NCBI RefSeq assembly: GCF_010119245.1
Contig: NZ_WNKG01000009.1
Span: 186,001 to 250,000 of the forward strand
Direction: 5' to 3'
Length of the DNA: 64,000 bases
From: Cyclobacterium salsum
GTDB taxonomy: Bacteria; Bacteroidota; Bacteroidia; Cytophagales; Cyclobacteriaceae
This document shows positions 49,400-58,052 of the stretch, piece by piece (position 1 is the first letter of the stretch; each line of letters begins with the position of its first letter). Both the position numbers and the translations under genes were made by a program. The notes beneath the pieces were generated by a model that searched no databases, was not told the DNA's origin, and worked only from the letters and a program-made list of their open reading frames with translations.

Positions 49400-50620
49400 T
49401 TATTTAAATGGGTTTTCATACCAGATGACACCCAGCCCCCTTTTAGATCCATCCTCGGCTGTTTCTTCCGAGGTCACTATATCCAAATCTCCGTCTCCGT
49501 CCAGGTCGATCAGGGAAACAAAATCGTATTTGACTCCTTCCGGTCCACTGATATCTATTACACCTGGGAAAGTACCCTGATAATCCATCAATGCGACGAT
49601 TCCGGATTTCCCCAATGCTCCCTCAAAAGAGGCTACTAAATCCATATTCCCGTCCTGGTCCACATCTGCAACAAGTGCTGATTTACCTCGGGTTCCCGAT
49701 CCCTCCGGGTACGGAATCAAGTCCCGATCCCAGCGGTCTCCCCGCCGCTGAAACAGAACCCAACCCCTGAGTAAGTCTGGTACGATCAGGTCAGGCAGCT
49801 CCCCGGCACCATTTCCAATTATTCCTAAAAACATGGGTTCTCCCTCCTCCAGGCCCAATAAATGGGATTCCCATTGCTTTTCAAGCCCTTGTTTACCCGG
49901 ATTTTCCAACCAGCGCAATCCGCGAAGTTCTCCCTTTCGATCGGTGATCAAAAGGTCTTTTCTACCATCCCCGTTCATATCCAGGAGTTCTATGGACATA
50001 ATCCAGCCGGCGGCCGAAATTTCGTGGTAGACCCATTCCGAAACCTTTCGCGGATCCTCCGGTGCCTGCAGCCAGCCGATGGTTCCGTCAGGATCTTTGG
50101 AACCTACTACCAGGTCAGGCCCGTATTTCCCATCCATATCCACCGCTCTTCCAAACATCCACCGGGTTTTTCCAATGGTCGCCGGAATATCCTCCGATTT
50201 CCAGGCGTTGGGATTGAGGTAGTCAGCAGGATTACCGGGTGCCCAATGGATGGTGATCCGCTGGTGAGCTCCTTCCGAAAACGTTACCAAGTCCATTTGC
50301 TTGTCACCGTCCAGGTCTACAGCAAAAGCATCCTCCACATCCGGTGAAGGTACTTCCAGGAAGGGCCAGGGTTTCCTGGGATCATCCGGCTGGATATACA
50401 ACCTGGATACAGCTCCTTCTTCCCAACCCACTACTAAATCCATTTTTCCATCGCCGTTTACATCAGCGATTTTGGTGCCATCGGCCCCCAGTGAATTGTC
50501 ATCAATGGTATGCCGTTTCCAAGGTTCTTTGTTCAGGAAAGTAGCATCCTGCCGGGCGATCGATGGGGAAAAAACAAGGTCTTGCATGAAAAGAAGGCCG
50601 ATAAAAAGTATCATTTTCAT
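49400..50620 (-). CDS. Secreted FG-GAP/VCBS-repeat protein
   Basis: A 406-residue exported protein with signal peptide (~1-23, ending SIARQ). Calcium-binding FG-GAP-like repeats recur: DVNGDGKMDLVVGWE, DLDGDKQMDLVTFSEG, DMNGDGRKDLLITD, DVDQDGNMDLVASFEG and DLDGDGDLDIVTSE, consistent with a seven-bladed integrin-like propeller. It ends in VIWYENPFK. It probably binds or processes a polysaccharide or acts in adhesion. It is within the sialidase-like operon (52 bases after its upstream neighbour). Confidence 0.88.
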   Translation of the reverse strand: MKMILFIGLLFMQDLVFSPSIARQDATFLNKEPWKRHTIDDNSLGADGTKIADVNGDGKMDLVVGWEEGAVSRLYIQPDDPRKPWPFLEVPSPDVEDAFAVDLDGDKQMDLVTFSEGAHQRITIHWAPGNPADYLNPNAWKSEDIPATIGKTRWMFGRAVDMDGKYGPDLVVGSKDPDGTIGWLQAPEDPRKVSEWVYHEISAAGWIMSIELLDMNGDGRKDLLITDRKGELRGLRWLENPGKQGLEKQWESHLLGLEEGEPMFLGIIGNGAGELPDLIVPDLLRGWVLFQRRGDRWDRDLIPYPEGSGTRGKSALVADVDQDGNMDLVASFEGALGKSGIVALMDYQGTFPGVIDISGPEGVKYDFVSLIDLDGDGDLDIVTSEETAEDGSKRGLGVIWYENPFK

Positions 50621-50672
50621 AGTTGTCTTTTTATTTTCAATTTTTGTTTCAGAAAAACAATAGCACTAAACC

Positions 50673-51833
50673 TCATTCTCCTTTGAGTTTGCTGCTGATG
50701 GTTTTTCTATCCCTGGCGATTTCAACCATTTTCTCATCGTAAGCACTGTGCCAAATAGCTTCTTCAGTAAAAGTAGCAAGTAAAATCTCCCTGTCTCCGG
50801 TCCTGTCCCTATCGTACACAATGTGTAATGTACCATCTTCTGTCTCTTGCCCATCCGGATAGGAAACTCCTTCCCTCTGGTCAAGTAATAGTCCTCTGGA
50901 CCAGGTAAGGCCATCGTCGCTCGAAACAAACGCCATTAGGTGAGACCGACCGGTACGCATGCTGAGCGGTCCGTGCTTTACGAGTAGTAAATTACCTGAG
51001 TGAAGTCGCCGTATAAAAAACCGGGCACTGGGATGCGCAAACAAGGAAGGTTGTAATGGAGACCAGGTTTCACCTTGGTCAGATGAAAAACTTTCACCGA
51101 TCCCATAATTGGTTCGGATCAATGCCCAAATTGTTCCATCCTTTTTTTCCACAAACATATGCTCATCATACACCCGGTTTTCCCGGGGCACCTGAATGGC
51201 TCCCTTTACCTCCCAGGTTTTTCCCTGATCCCTGGAAACCACCATACGGGCACTGTGATCCGTTAGCCTCCAGGTCGAGGCGGGCAAGGCCCATTCCCCG
51301 CTACTCAATACCGTCGGCTTACACATCATGATGCCATCTGTCAGCCGCTTTGGATCGGACCATTTAACTCCCGGTTCGGAATCCCCATCGGAAGTCATTG
51401 CCCATACACCTGCCTCGGTTCCATTCATGCCGATGGTTTGGGCCCAAAACACCCATAATTTACCCGTAGGATCTATCCAAACTTCCGGATCAAAGGCCCG
51501 CACCGGACCCGCACCATCCGGATCTATTGCCAATACCTCTTCCCAGGTTTCACCTGCATCGAGGCTTTGGGCCAGGACGACATAATTATTCTCATCTTCT
51601 CCCGGGCTTGTTCCGGCATACCAAACGGACCACATTCGTTGCCCGTCCTTACTCACTGCCAGACTGGGAATGCCCGTAAACTTTCGGTTTTGAAGCTGAT
51701 GCCCGGATGTATATTGCCTTTTCATAAGCACCTCGGGTGGATTTAAAAAAGTACGGTCCTCCTGTGCCTTTAAAGGGTTGATCAAAAAAGTTCCTAGTAA
51801 TATCGCATTTAAAAGGGCAACAACTGGTTTCAT
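50673..51833 (-). CDS. BNR-repeat sialidase-like secreted protein
   Basis: A 386-residue protein with signal peptide (~1-24, ending LKAQ). Asp-box repeats are clear: SLDAGETWEE, SRDQGKTWEV, SSDQGETWSPL and SSDDGLTWSRG. The fold is the six-bladed sialidase propeller, and SLAVSKDGQRMWSVWYAG resembles other BNR_2 proteins. It differs strongly from the lipoprotein at 46483-47667, so the pair probably has separate tasks. It is the first gene of the operon that runs left to the symporter. Confidence 0.88.
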   Translation of the reverse strand: MKPVVALLNAILLGTFLINPLKAQEDRTFLNPPEVLMKRQYTSGHQLQNRKFTGIPSLAVSKDGQRMWSVWYAGTSPGEDENNYVVLAQSLDAGETWEEVLAIDPDGAGPVRAFDPEVWIDPTGKLWVFWAQTIGMNGTEAGVWAMTSDGDSEPGVKWSDPKRLTDGIMMCKPTVLSSGEWALPASTWRLTDHSARMVVSRDQGKTWEVKGAIQVPRENRVYDEHMFVEKKDGTIWALIRTNYGIGESFSSDQGETWSPLQPSLFAHPSARFFIRRLHSGNLLLVKHGPLSMRTGRSHLMAFVSSDDGLTWSRGLLLDQREGVSYPDGQETEDGTLHIVYDRDRTGDREILLATFTEEAIWHSAYDEKMVEIARDRKTISSKLKGE

Positions 51834-51870
51834 TGTGGGTTTATTCGGTGGTTTGGTGTAAAATACATTA

Positions 51871-51896
51871 AGATTTTACGCTTTAAAAGAAAATCT
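51871..51896. promoter_or_regulatory. Inverted repeat AGATTTT/AAAATCT, possible operator
   Basis: Two perfect seven-base arms separated by 12 bases (arms 19 bases start to start, about two helical turns) lie in the divergent region between the sialidase-like operon and the Gfo/Idh/MocA gene. A shared regulator could bind here; none is encoded nearby. Confidence 0.3.
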
Positions 51897-51987
51897 ACTT
51901 AAATGTACCCAATCCATGCAAAAACCCTTTCTCTGAGGGATTATTTTTATATATTGAAGGCTTAATGTGGATAAACCTAAAATTTCA

Positions 51988-53355
51988 ATGAAGCCTTTAA
52001 AACTTAACAGAAGAAAATTTATCAAAGGAGGTACCGCACTGATGGCACTAAGCAGCGTTGGGGTGCAGGCCATGCCCTGGTCGGATCGAAAAGTCCCGTA
52101 CAACGTCGGCCTGATCGGCACCGGCTGGTACGGTAAAAGTGATTTGTTCCGGCTAATTCAAGTGGCAGAAGTGGAAGTAATTGCTCTCGCCGATCCTGAC
52201 CAGAACTTATTGGATGAAGCGGGAAAACTCGTCAGTCAGCGACAAAAGTCTGGCAATACCCCTAAAAAATACACGCATTACCGGCAGATGCTGGAGGAAA
52301 ACGAGCTGGACATTGTGTTGGTAGGAAGTCCTGATCACTGGCATGCGCTGCAGGCCATCGATTCCATACAGGCGGGAGCCCACGTATACCTGCAAAAACC
52401 CATCAGCGTGGATGTCATTGAAGGCGAAGCAATCCTTGCTGCTGCCCGTAAACACAATAAAGTAGTTCAGATTGGTACTCAGCGAAGAAGCACCCCTCAC
52501 CTGGTGGAGGCTAAAAAAAATATTGTAGACAAAGGTTTGTTAGGAAAGGTTTCTCATGCTGAAATGTGCTGCTATTACCACATGCGGGCCAATGGCGATC
52601 CGGAGGTAGAACCTGTTCCGGATTTTTTTGATTATGACCTATGGGTAGGCCCTGGACCGATGCGTCCTTTTGACGGTCTTCCTCACCGTCGCTGGTGGCG
52701 AACCATGATGGAATACAGCAACGGGATCACCGGTGACATGTGTGTACACATGTTTGATGCAGTGCGGTGGACTCTGGGTTTGGGATGGCCCAAAAGCGTT
52801 TTTGCTACCGGGGGGATCTACGTGCAAAAAGGCGGAAAATCCACCATTGCCGATACCCAGACCGCCACATTCCATTACGATGAGCTGGATTGCGTCTGGA
52901 CCCACCGGTCCTGGGGAACCCCACAGGATCCTGAATATCCCTGGGCTTACAAGATTTATGGTGATAAGGGTACGCTCAAAGCATCCGTCACCAAATACGA
53001 ATTCGTTCCACACGGAGGGGATGAAATCATCAAAGGTGATGTTGTGTACGAAAGGGAGGAATACCCCGAAGACCTGAACGAAAAAGACATAGAACTTCAT
53101 GCAGCCCCGGCCACCAGAGATCATATGCGGGATTTTCTCCGAGCTATTGAACAAGGTGGAAGGCCTGTTGCCGACATAGAAGAAGGTCATATTTCTACAG
53201 CCAGCTGTATCATGGCCAACATGTCCATGGCCTTGGGCAGACCGTTGGTCTACGATCCCGAAAAAAGAATTATCGTCAATGATGAAGAAGCTACCCGACT
53301 ACTGAGAAGACCCTACCGAGCTCCTTTTCAGCATCCGGATCCCAATTTTGTTTAA
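51988..53355 (+). CDS. Tat-exported Gfo/Idh/MocA-family oxidoreductase
   Basis: The ATG at 51988 gives 455 residues starting MKPLKLNRRKFIKGGTALMA, a clear twin-arginine signal. A GTG at 51967 would add seven residues and is less likely. The NAD(P) fold has VGLIGTGWYGKSDL, and YLQKPISVDVIEGE stands where most members have EKP; GSPDHWHALQAID precedes it. The C-terminal domain includes GITGDMCVHMFDAVRW. Exported NAD-dependent members of this family often act on sugars with a tightly bound cofactor. It is divergent from the sialidase-like operon. Confidence 0.93.
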   Translation: MKPLKLNRRKFIKGGTALMALSSVGVQAMPWSDRKVPYNVGLIGTGWYGKSDLFRLIQVAEVEVIALADPDQNLLDEAGKLVSQRQKSGNTPKKYTHYRQMLEENELDIVLVGSPDHWHALQAIDSIQAGAHVYLQKPISVDVIEGEAILAAARKHNKVVQIGTQRRSTPHLVEAKKNIVDKGLLGKVSHAEMCCYYHMRANGDPEVEPVPDFFDYDLWVGPGPMRPFDGLPHRRWWRTMMEYSNGITGDMCVHMFDAVRWTLGLGWPKSVFATGGIYVQKGGKSTIADTQTATFHYDELDCVWTHRSWGTPQDPEYPWAYKIYGDKGTLKASVTKYEFVPHGGDEIIKGDVVYEREEYPEDLNEKDIELHAAPATRDHMRDFLRAIEQGGRPVADIEEGHISTASCIMANMSMALGRPLVYDPEKRIIVNDEEATRLLRRPYRAPFQHPDPNFV

Positions 53356-53358
53356 AAA

Positions 53359-53393
53359 GAAAGGCCTGTTCCCTGTGGACGGGCCTTTCTTTT
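53359..53393 (+). terminator. Intrinsic terminator after the Gfo/Idh/MocA gene
   Basis: GAAAGGCC (53359-53366) pairs with GGCCTTTC (53382-53389), with an extended inner stem, followed by a T-run. It lies only ~20 bases before the next gene's ATG, so it may attenuate rather than fully end transcription. Confidence 0.88.
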
Positions 53394-53412
53394 CCACCTC
53401 AATCAAAAACCC

Positions 53413-54522
53413 ATGATACTTCGTACTGCCTTCCCCACATTTACTTCCGCCGTTTGTCTAGCCATCTGTTGTTTGCTATCCGTATTTACCTCCTCTTCCC
53501 TGGCGCAAACTAAGGTTGAGATCAAAGGAAAAAAATTCTATATCAACGGTAAGCCCACCTACCCCGACAGAACCTGGAAAGGGAATTCCATTGAGGGTTT
53601 GCTAATGAATGCCCGACTGGTACAAGGTGTTTTTGACGATCTCAATCCGGAAACCGTGGACCTTTGGAAATACCCAGATACCGGGAAATGGGATCCCGAA
53701 CGGAATACCCGTGAATTTGTGGCAAACATGTCCGAATGGAAAGCGCATGGCATGCTCTCCTTCACCATAAATTTACAAGGTGGAAGTCCGGAAGGCTATA
53801 GTCAAAACCAACCCTGGCATAATTCTGCTTTTACCGCCTCCGGAGACTTGCGACCTGCCTACATGCAGCGGTTAAAAAAAATCCTGGACGAAGCCGATCG
53901 CCTGGAAATGGTACCCATCTTAGGTCTTTTCTATTTTGGACAGGATCAGCGGCTTCAAGATGAAGAGGCGGTGATCCGGGCAGTGGACAACGTACTCAAC
54001 TGGCTGCATGCCCAATCCTACAAGCACCTCATCATCGAGGTAAATAACGAGTGTAATGTGCGGTATACGCACGAAATCCTTCAGCCGGAACGGATTCACG
54101 AACTCATCTTAAGGGTCAAGTCCAATGAAAAAAACGGGTTTAGGTACCTGGCAAGTACCAGCTATGGCGGGGGGTTCATACCACTTCCAAACGTGGTAAA
54201 AGCGGCAGATTTTATTCTCCTCCACGGGAATGGTGTGTCGGACCCAGACCGCATTGTGGAAATGGTCAATGAGACCAAATCAGTCGAAGGATATCGGGAC
54301 ATGCCCATCCTATTCAATGAAGATGATCATTTTGACTTTGACAAAGACTGGAACAACTGTATTGCCGCGGTGTCTTCCTATGCCTCCTGGGGCTTCTTTG
54401 ATTTTCGAATGAAAGACGAGGGCTTCGAACAAGGCTACCAAAGTGTACCGGTGGATTGGGGTATCCGGTCAGAACGAAAAACAGCCTATTTTAACCTACT
54501 GCGTGAGATTACCGGGTATTAA
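53413..54522 (+). CDS. Secreted glycoside-hydrolase-like protein (clan GH-A type)
   Basis: A 369-residue protein with signal peptide (~1-31, ending SLAQT). TIM-barrel clan GH-A character is suggested by EVNNECNVRY, with Asn212-Glu213 as candidate acid/base, and by ILFNEDDHF with Glu303 as candidate nucleophile. KKFYINGKPTYPDRTWKGN near the start resembles the N-terminal domain of GH5-like enzymes. I cannot assign a CAZy family; non-catalytic relatives of the same fold also exist. It follows the Tat oxidoreductase gene and a terminator, and faces a second one, so it may have its own promoter. Confidence 0.75.
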   Translation: MILRTAFPTFTSAVCLAICCLLSVFTSSSLAQTKVEIKGKKFYINGKPTYPDRTWKGNSIEGLLMNARLVQGVFDDLNPETVDLWKYPDTGKWDPERNTREFVANMSEWKAHGMLSFTINLQGGSPEGYSQNQPWHNSAFTASGDLRPAYMQRLKKILDEADRLEMVPILGLFYFGQDQRLQDEEAVIRAVDNVLNWLHAQSYKHLIIEVNNECNVRYTHEILQPERIHELILRVKSNEKNGFRYLASTSYGGGFIPLPNVVKAADFILLHGNGVSDPDRIVEMVNETKSVEGYRDMPILFNEDDHFDFDKDWNNCIAAVSSYASWGFFDFRMKDEGFEQGYQSVPVDWGIRSERKTAYFNLLREITGY

Positions 54523-54553
54523 AAAAACCACCAGCGCTTTGCTGGTGGTTTTT
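54523..54553. terminator. Bidirectional intrinsic terminator
   Basis: A perfect 13-base stem, AAAAACCACCAGC with GCTGGTGGTTTTT, around a five-base loop, lies between convergent genes. Confidence 0.92.
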
Positions 54554-54575
54554 AGGTGTTTTTCAGGTCGGTTTC

Positions 54576-56042
54576 TTACACCTTGAATCCTTCGCGGTAG
54601 GTTCTGCCTACAAATTGATTGGCTTCTTCCAAATTGGTGATGCGCATGTTTTCACCATCCCATAACAGCTTCTTGCGACCGAAGAATTCTGCCTGTCCGC
54701 GGCTATTTTCCCGTCTCAACATGTAACTCCTGATAGCCAGATTACCCATTAATACCGTCTCGGTCATGGGGCCTGCATAATCGAAGGAGGAGGTAAGGCC
54801 CTTATGTTCCGTGCTGTTGAATCCCGCTTTGCAGGCATCTACCCACTTTCGTTGGTGCCCGTATTCAGGCTCCTCGTTTTCCTCAACCTCCGGCCCAAAT
54901 TCGGTAGTACCGTCATTCAGGTATAGCTTGGGCATAAGTGGGGAACTATCGTTTATATTAGTGGAAATAATTCCTTTTTCTCCAATGATCAATACGCCAT
55001 TGGCACTGTTGTTTCCGCCGATATCGTCGTCAGCCGGAATGATGTCCGGGTGAGAAGGACGAATACCACCATCACTCCAGGTCATCTCAATGGGCGATCT
55101 GCTTTTAACTGTCTCATTAAAATGAAGCGTGATGAAGGAAGCAGGGGGGCAGCCTTTGGGGTAATAATCTGCAGTCCACATATCCGTATAGATGGAGGCA
55201 ACACTGCATTCCGCATCGGTGGGGTATTTCAGTCCAAGAGTACGAAAAGGAATATCAATAAGGTGACAGCCTACATCGCCCAAAGCTCCCGTTCCATAAT
55301 CCCACCAGCCTCTCCAGTTAAAGGGATGCAGGTCGGGAGTGAAAGGAATGTGCTCGGCTGGACCTAACCAAAGATCCCAGTGCAGGTCGTCCGGTTTTTT
55401 GGATGGGGCAGGCTCCGGAAATGGAATTCCCTGAGGCCAAACGGGGCGATTGGTCCACACCTGCACTTTAGCTACTTTTCCAATTTTGTCCTCGTCGATC
55501 CATTTTTGAACCATATCGAGCAAGGGATTGGACCCTCCCTGATTACCCATTTGGCTGACGATTTTTTTATCCCTTGCCATTTGTGTTAGCATTCTGGCCT
55601 CACGGATATTATGGGTCATGGGTTTTTGCACATACACGTGTTTCCCCCGCTCCATGGCATAGGCTGCCGCCGGTCCGTGAACATGATCCGGTGTGGAAAT
55701 GGTAACGGCATCGATGTCTTTTTCCTTATCCAGCATTTCCCGGTAATCACTGTACCGTTTGGCATTAGGGAAATTTTCAACAGACCGGGAAGCAGATCCC
55801 GAAAAATCTACATCACAAAGGGCAACAACTCTTTCCCTCCCATTGACTGAAGCGTTCTTGATATCGCTGGCACCTTTGCCTCCGGCCCCGATGGCTGCCA
55901 AATTCAGCTGATCACTGGGAGCGGTGTACCCCACTCCTCCCAACACATGCCTGGGAACAAAAATAATGGAAGAGGCTATGGCTGCGTTTTTAATAAACGA
56001 TCGCCTGCCGGGATCCGACATTTCTTTTTTTGGTGAATTCAT
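54576..56042 (-). CDS. Second Tat-exported Gfo/Idh/MocA-family oxidoreductase
   Basis: A 488-residue protein with a twin-arginine signal (PGRRSFIKNAAIASS). NAD(P)-binding LAAIGAGGKGASDIKNAS and YVQKPMTHNIREARML (QKP where many have EKP) identify the family; SQMGNQGGSNPLLDM and GALGDVGCHLIDIPF lie in the catalytic domain. Related exported enzymes act on N-acetylhexosaminides or other glycosides by an NAD-dependent mechanism, but the substrate here is unknown. It is convergent with the glycoside hydrolase gene. Confidence 0.94.
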   Translation of the reverse strand: MNSPKKEMSDPGRRSFIKNAAIASSIIFVPRHVLGGVGYTAPSDQLNLAAIGAGGKGASDIKNASVNGRERVVALCDVDFSGSASRSVENFPNAKRYSDYREMLDKEKDIDAVTISTPDHVHGPAAAYAMERGKHVYVQKPMTHNIREARMLTQMARDKKIVSQMGNQGGSNPLLDMVQKWIDEDKIGKVAKVQVWTNRPVWPQGIPFPEPAPSKKPDDLHWDLWLGPAEHIPFTPDLHPFNWRGWWDYGTGALGDVGCHLIDIPFRTLGLKYPTDAECSVASIYTDMWTADYYPKGCPPASFITLHFNETVKSRSPIEMTWSDGGIRPSHPDIIPADDDIGGNNSANGVLIIGEKGIISTNINDSSPLMPKLYLNDGTTEFGPEVEENEEPEYGHQRKWVDACKAGFNSTEHKGLTSSFDYAGPMTETVLMGNLAIRSYMLRRENSRGQAEFFGRKKLLWDGENMRITNLEEANQFVGRTYREGFKV

Positions 56043-56195
56043 GGTTTTTTTAAATTGTTAATTGGACAATTAGGTAATGTATCTAAAATTGAGAATATTT
56101 TATACGCTTTGTCTCCTGAGTATACTTTTTTTAACGGTTTCCGGCAATTCATGATGAATGAAATTCCATAGATGGTACCATGTCGGGATGAAATG

Positions 56196-56462
56196 CTACC
56201 ACTGCTCTCCCGAATTTTCTTTATCCGACTTTACTGAACGGAGATAAAGTTCCTCCACTTTTGTTCTGGCCCAGGGTGTTTTTCTCAAAAATGTTAAACT
56301 GGACTTTACAGACGGATTGTGAGTGAAGCAGCGAATTCGAATCCGGCTGCCTAATTCCTCCCAGCCGTACTTTTCCTGCAAATATTCCACGATGTCTACC
56401 AGACGTATGCCATGAAGGGGATTGGAGGGTTGCGACGCTAGATGGTTTTTGTCTGGTTTCAT
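56196..56462 (-). CDS. VF530-type DNA-binding protein (DUF2132)
   Basis: An 88-residue protein of the VF530/DUF2132 family: [40 protein letters not shown] and [19 protein letters not shown] match the conserved core. Family members are small helical proteins with proposed DNA binding. It stands alone, 133 bases downstream of a terminator for the TonB-C-domain gene, on the same strand. The start is an ATG with several following Lys/Asp residues (MKPDKNHL). Confidence 0.92.
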   Translation of the reverse strand: MKPDKNHLASQPSNPLHGIRLVDIVEYLQEKYGWEELGSRIRIRCFTHNPSVKSSLTFLRKTPWARTKVEELYLRSVKSDKENSGEQW

Positions 56463-56509
56463 TCTTTTAAAAATACGGATTTCAGGCAGGTTCTCCTAAA
56501 AATTTTTCG

Positions 56510-56548
56510 ATAAAAAAAGTGAGGGCAATTAAAGAATCGCCCTCACTT
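56510..56548 (-). terminator. Intrinsic terminator of the TonB-C-domain gene
   Basis: On the minus strand AAGTGAGGGC pairs with GCCCTCACTT and is followed by a T-run (A-run 56512-56518 on the plus strand). It lies just after the end of the gene at 56592-57296. Confidence 0.88.
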
Positions 56549-56591
56549 GACTACCTTTCCGGTCAGTCTTACTTTCTATTTTAACTTATTA

Positions 56592-57296
56592 TTACCTTAT
56601 CAAAGCAGGTAGGGTAGGATTTTTTTCAAAATCAAAAGTAATCGGTAGTACCGAAAGGGAAGCTACTTCCACATTCTCTACCTCTGCCGGCTCCCATTCT
56701 CCGGAAGTCGCTTTAATAGCCTTAATGGCTTGCTCTTCTAAATCTTTAAGGTAACGTTCAACAGACGTTTCAATATTGCTGGAAGTCGTAGCAAATGGAA
56801 TTTCACCGTTTTCATCTACTACAAATTTCACAAATATGGTCCCCTCCATTCCCCAATTTTTTGCTGTTTCGGGATATTTCAGGTTACTTACAATTTGCGT
56901 TCTCAGTGCTTCTTCACCACCTTCAAACGCGGCCTCTTCGTCTACAGAGTAAAAGACACCTACACGGTTGGCCGTACTTTTCATTTTGTTTCGGTTGCTT
57001 TTAAGGTCGAAAAGAACGACCTCGAGTTTTTTCCGGTCTATCTCATTATCTACTCCAGTTACCTGCACATCTTGTATTTTTCCATCGTCCATCTTGTAGG
57101 AATAGGAAAAAGCAGGATAATTTTTGACGATTTCATTAATTTGAACCATATAGTCCATATTTCTATCTTGCAACTTTTCCAATTCACTTCCGGATAACCC
57201 ATCATCCTGGGCGTGTAGGGCCGGAATTTGTGTCAAAAGAATAGAAAATATAAACGATATGGATACTAGTTTTACTGGGTTAATTAAAGGTTTCAT
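56592..57296 (-). CDS. TonB C-terminal-domain protein
   Basis: A 234-residue exported protein with a signal peptide (~1-29, ending ALHAQ). The last ~100 residues carry a TonB-C-like module: LRTQIVSNLKYPETAKNWGM, EGTIFVKFVVDENGEI and IKATSGEWEPAEVENV. It lacks the long proline-rich linker and the N-terminal membrane helix of an energy transducer, so it is not a true TonB. Such proteins in Bacteroidota are frequent but their role is unclear. It is followed by its own terminator. Confidence 0.8.
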   Translation of the reverse strand: MKPLINPVKLVSISFIFSILLTQIPALHAQDDGLSGSELEKLQDRNMDYMVQINEIVKNYPAFSYSYKMDDGKIQDVQVTGVDNEIDRKKLEVVLFDLKSNRNKMKSTANRVGVFYSVDEEAAFEGGEEALRTQIVSNLKYPETAKNWGMEGTIFVKFVVDENGEIPFATTSSNIETSVERYLKDLEEQAIKAIKATSGEWEPAEVENVEVASLSVLPITFDFEKNPTLPALIR

Positions 57297-57551
57297 AACA
57301 AATCACTTTTTTGTTTGAAAATCGATTCTAAGAAACCAGATAACAGATACGTAATCTGGCAATGCAGTTCCGATTAAAGGTTGCGAAACCAAGTTGAAAT
57401 TATCTATCATTGAACGTTTCAACGGTTTCTTAACCAATTGAACTGCTGTCATTTAATTCTGAGTGAAAAAGTCCAAGAACTGTTCCATTACAGGGATTGA
57501 CTTAAAAAAAAAATTAAATTTATTTATAAGACTCAATTTTTTATTCGAATT

Positions 57552-58034
57552 CTATAAAATATCCAGGATTTCAATTTTTCTACCTCTAAAAGTGACTACA
57601 TCTCCCTTTTTCCTTCCTTTTATGGCCAGCACTAAGGGAGATGCCACAGAAACGCCTTGAATTTCGTTGGTTTGCATAACTAATTTTCCAAAGGAAACAG
57701 ATACCCATATCCAGCCCAAATCCAGTAAAACCACGGCTCCTTCTCTGATATCCGACACCGGTTCTAACGGTATTTGCTGGATTTTTGATTCCCATTGACG
57801 GATCGTTTGCAGTTGCTTTTCCAGCAAAGCCCGACTTTGCCGGATAGTTTCTCTACCGGTTTCGTATTTATCACCTGCACTGCTTTTGGTTTCTCCTGAC
57901 GAAGCTTCCTTCAACGCCGAAAACTGGGCATTCAAGTCGTTGAGGTTTTCGTGGATCCTACAGAGGGCGTCCTTTTTCAGGTCAGCCTTGAAACGGCGTA
58001 TTGCAGTAGGTGAATTTTCTATAAAAAATGGCAT
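57552..58034 (-). CDS. GreA/GreB-like elongation factor homologue
   Basis: A 160-residue protein: a helical hairpin in residues ~10-85 and an FKBP-like C-terminal domain (~95-160) with IREGAVVLLDLGWIWVSV, GVSVASPLVLAIKGRKKGD and FRGRKIEIL. It is the GreA-like group of Bacteroidota, often mislabelled 3-oxoacyl-ACP synthase. The hairpin tip (SSGETKSSAGDKYETGRE) contains acidic residues but not a clear GreA tip, so transcript cleavage is uncertain. It lies 18 bases downstream of the aminopeptidase P gene and is likely co-transcribed with it. Confidence 0.82.
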   Translation of the reverse strand: MPFFIENSPTAIRRFKADLKKDALCRIHENLNDLNAQFSALKEASSGETKSSAGDKYETGRETIRQSRALLEKQLQTIRQWESKIQQIPLEPVSDIREGAVVLLDLGWIWVSVSFGKLVMQTNEIQGVSVASPLVLAIKGRKKGDVVTFRGRKIEILDIL

Positions 58035-58052
58035 ATCGAAACCTTCTTCAGT

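Noticed and set aside
46483-51833. Calling the BNR proteins true sialidases
   Set aside because: Asp-box repeats are shared by many propeller enzymes, and the catalytic Arg triad and Tyr/Glu pair could not be placed. I kept them as sialidase-like.
57552-58034. 3-oxoacyl-ACP synthase annotation
   Set aside because: The protein is far too short for a ketosynthase and has no Cys-His-His site; the GreA-like hairpin and FKBP domain fit better.
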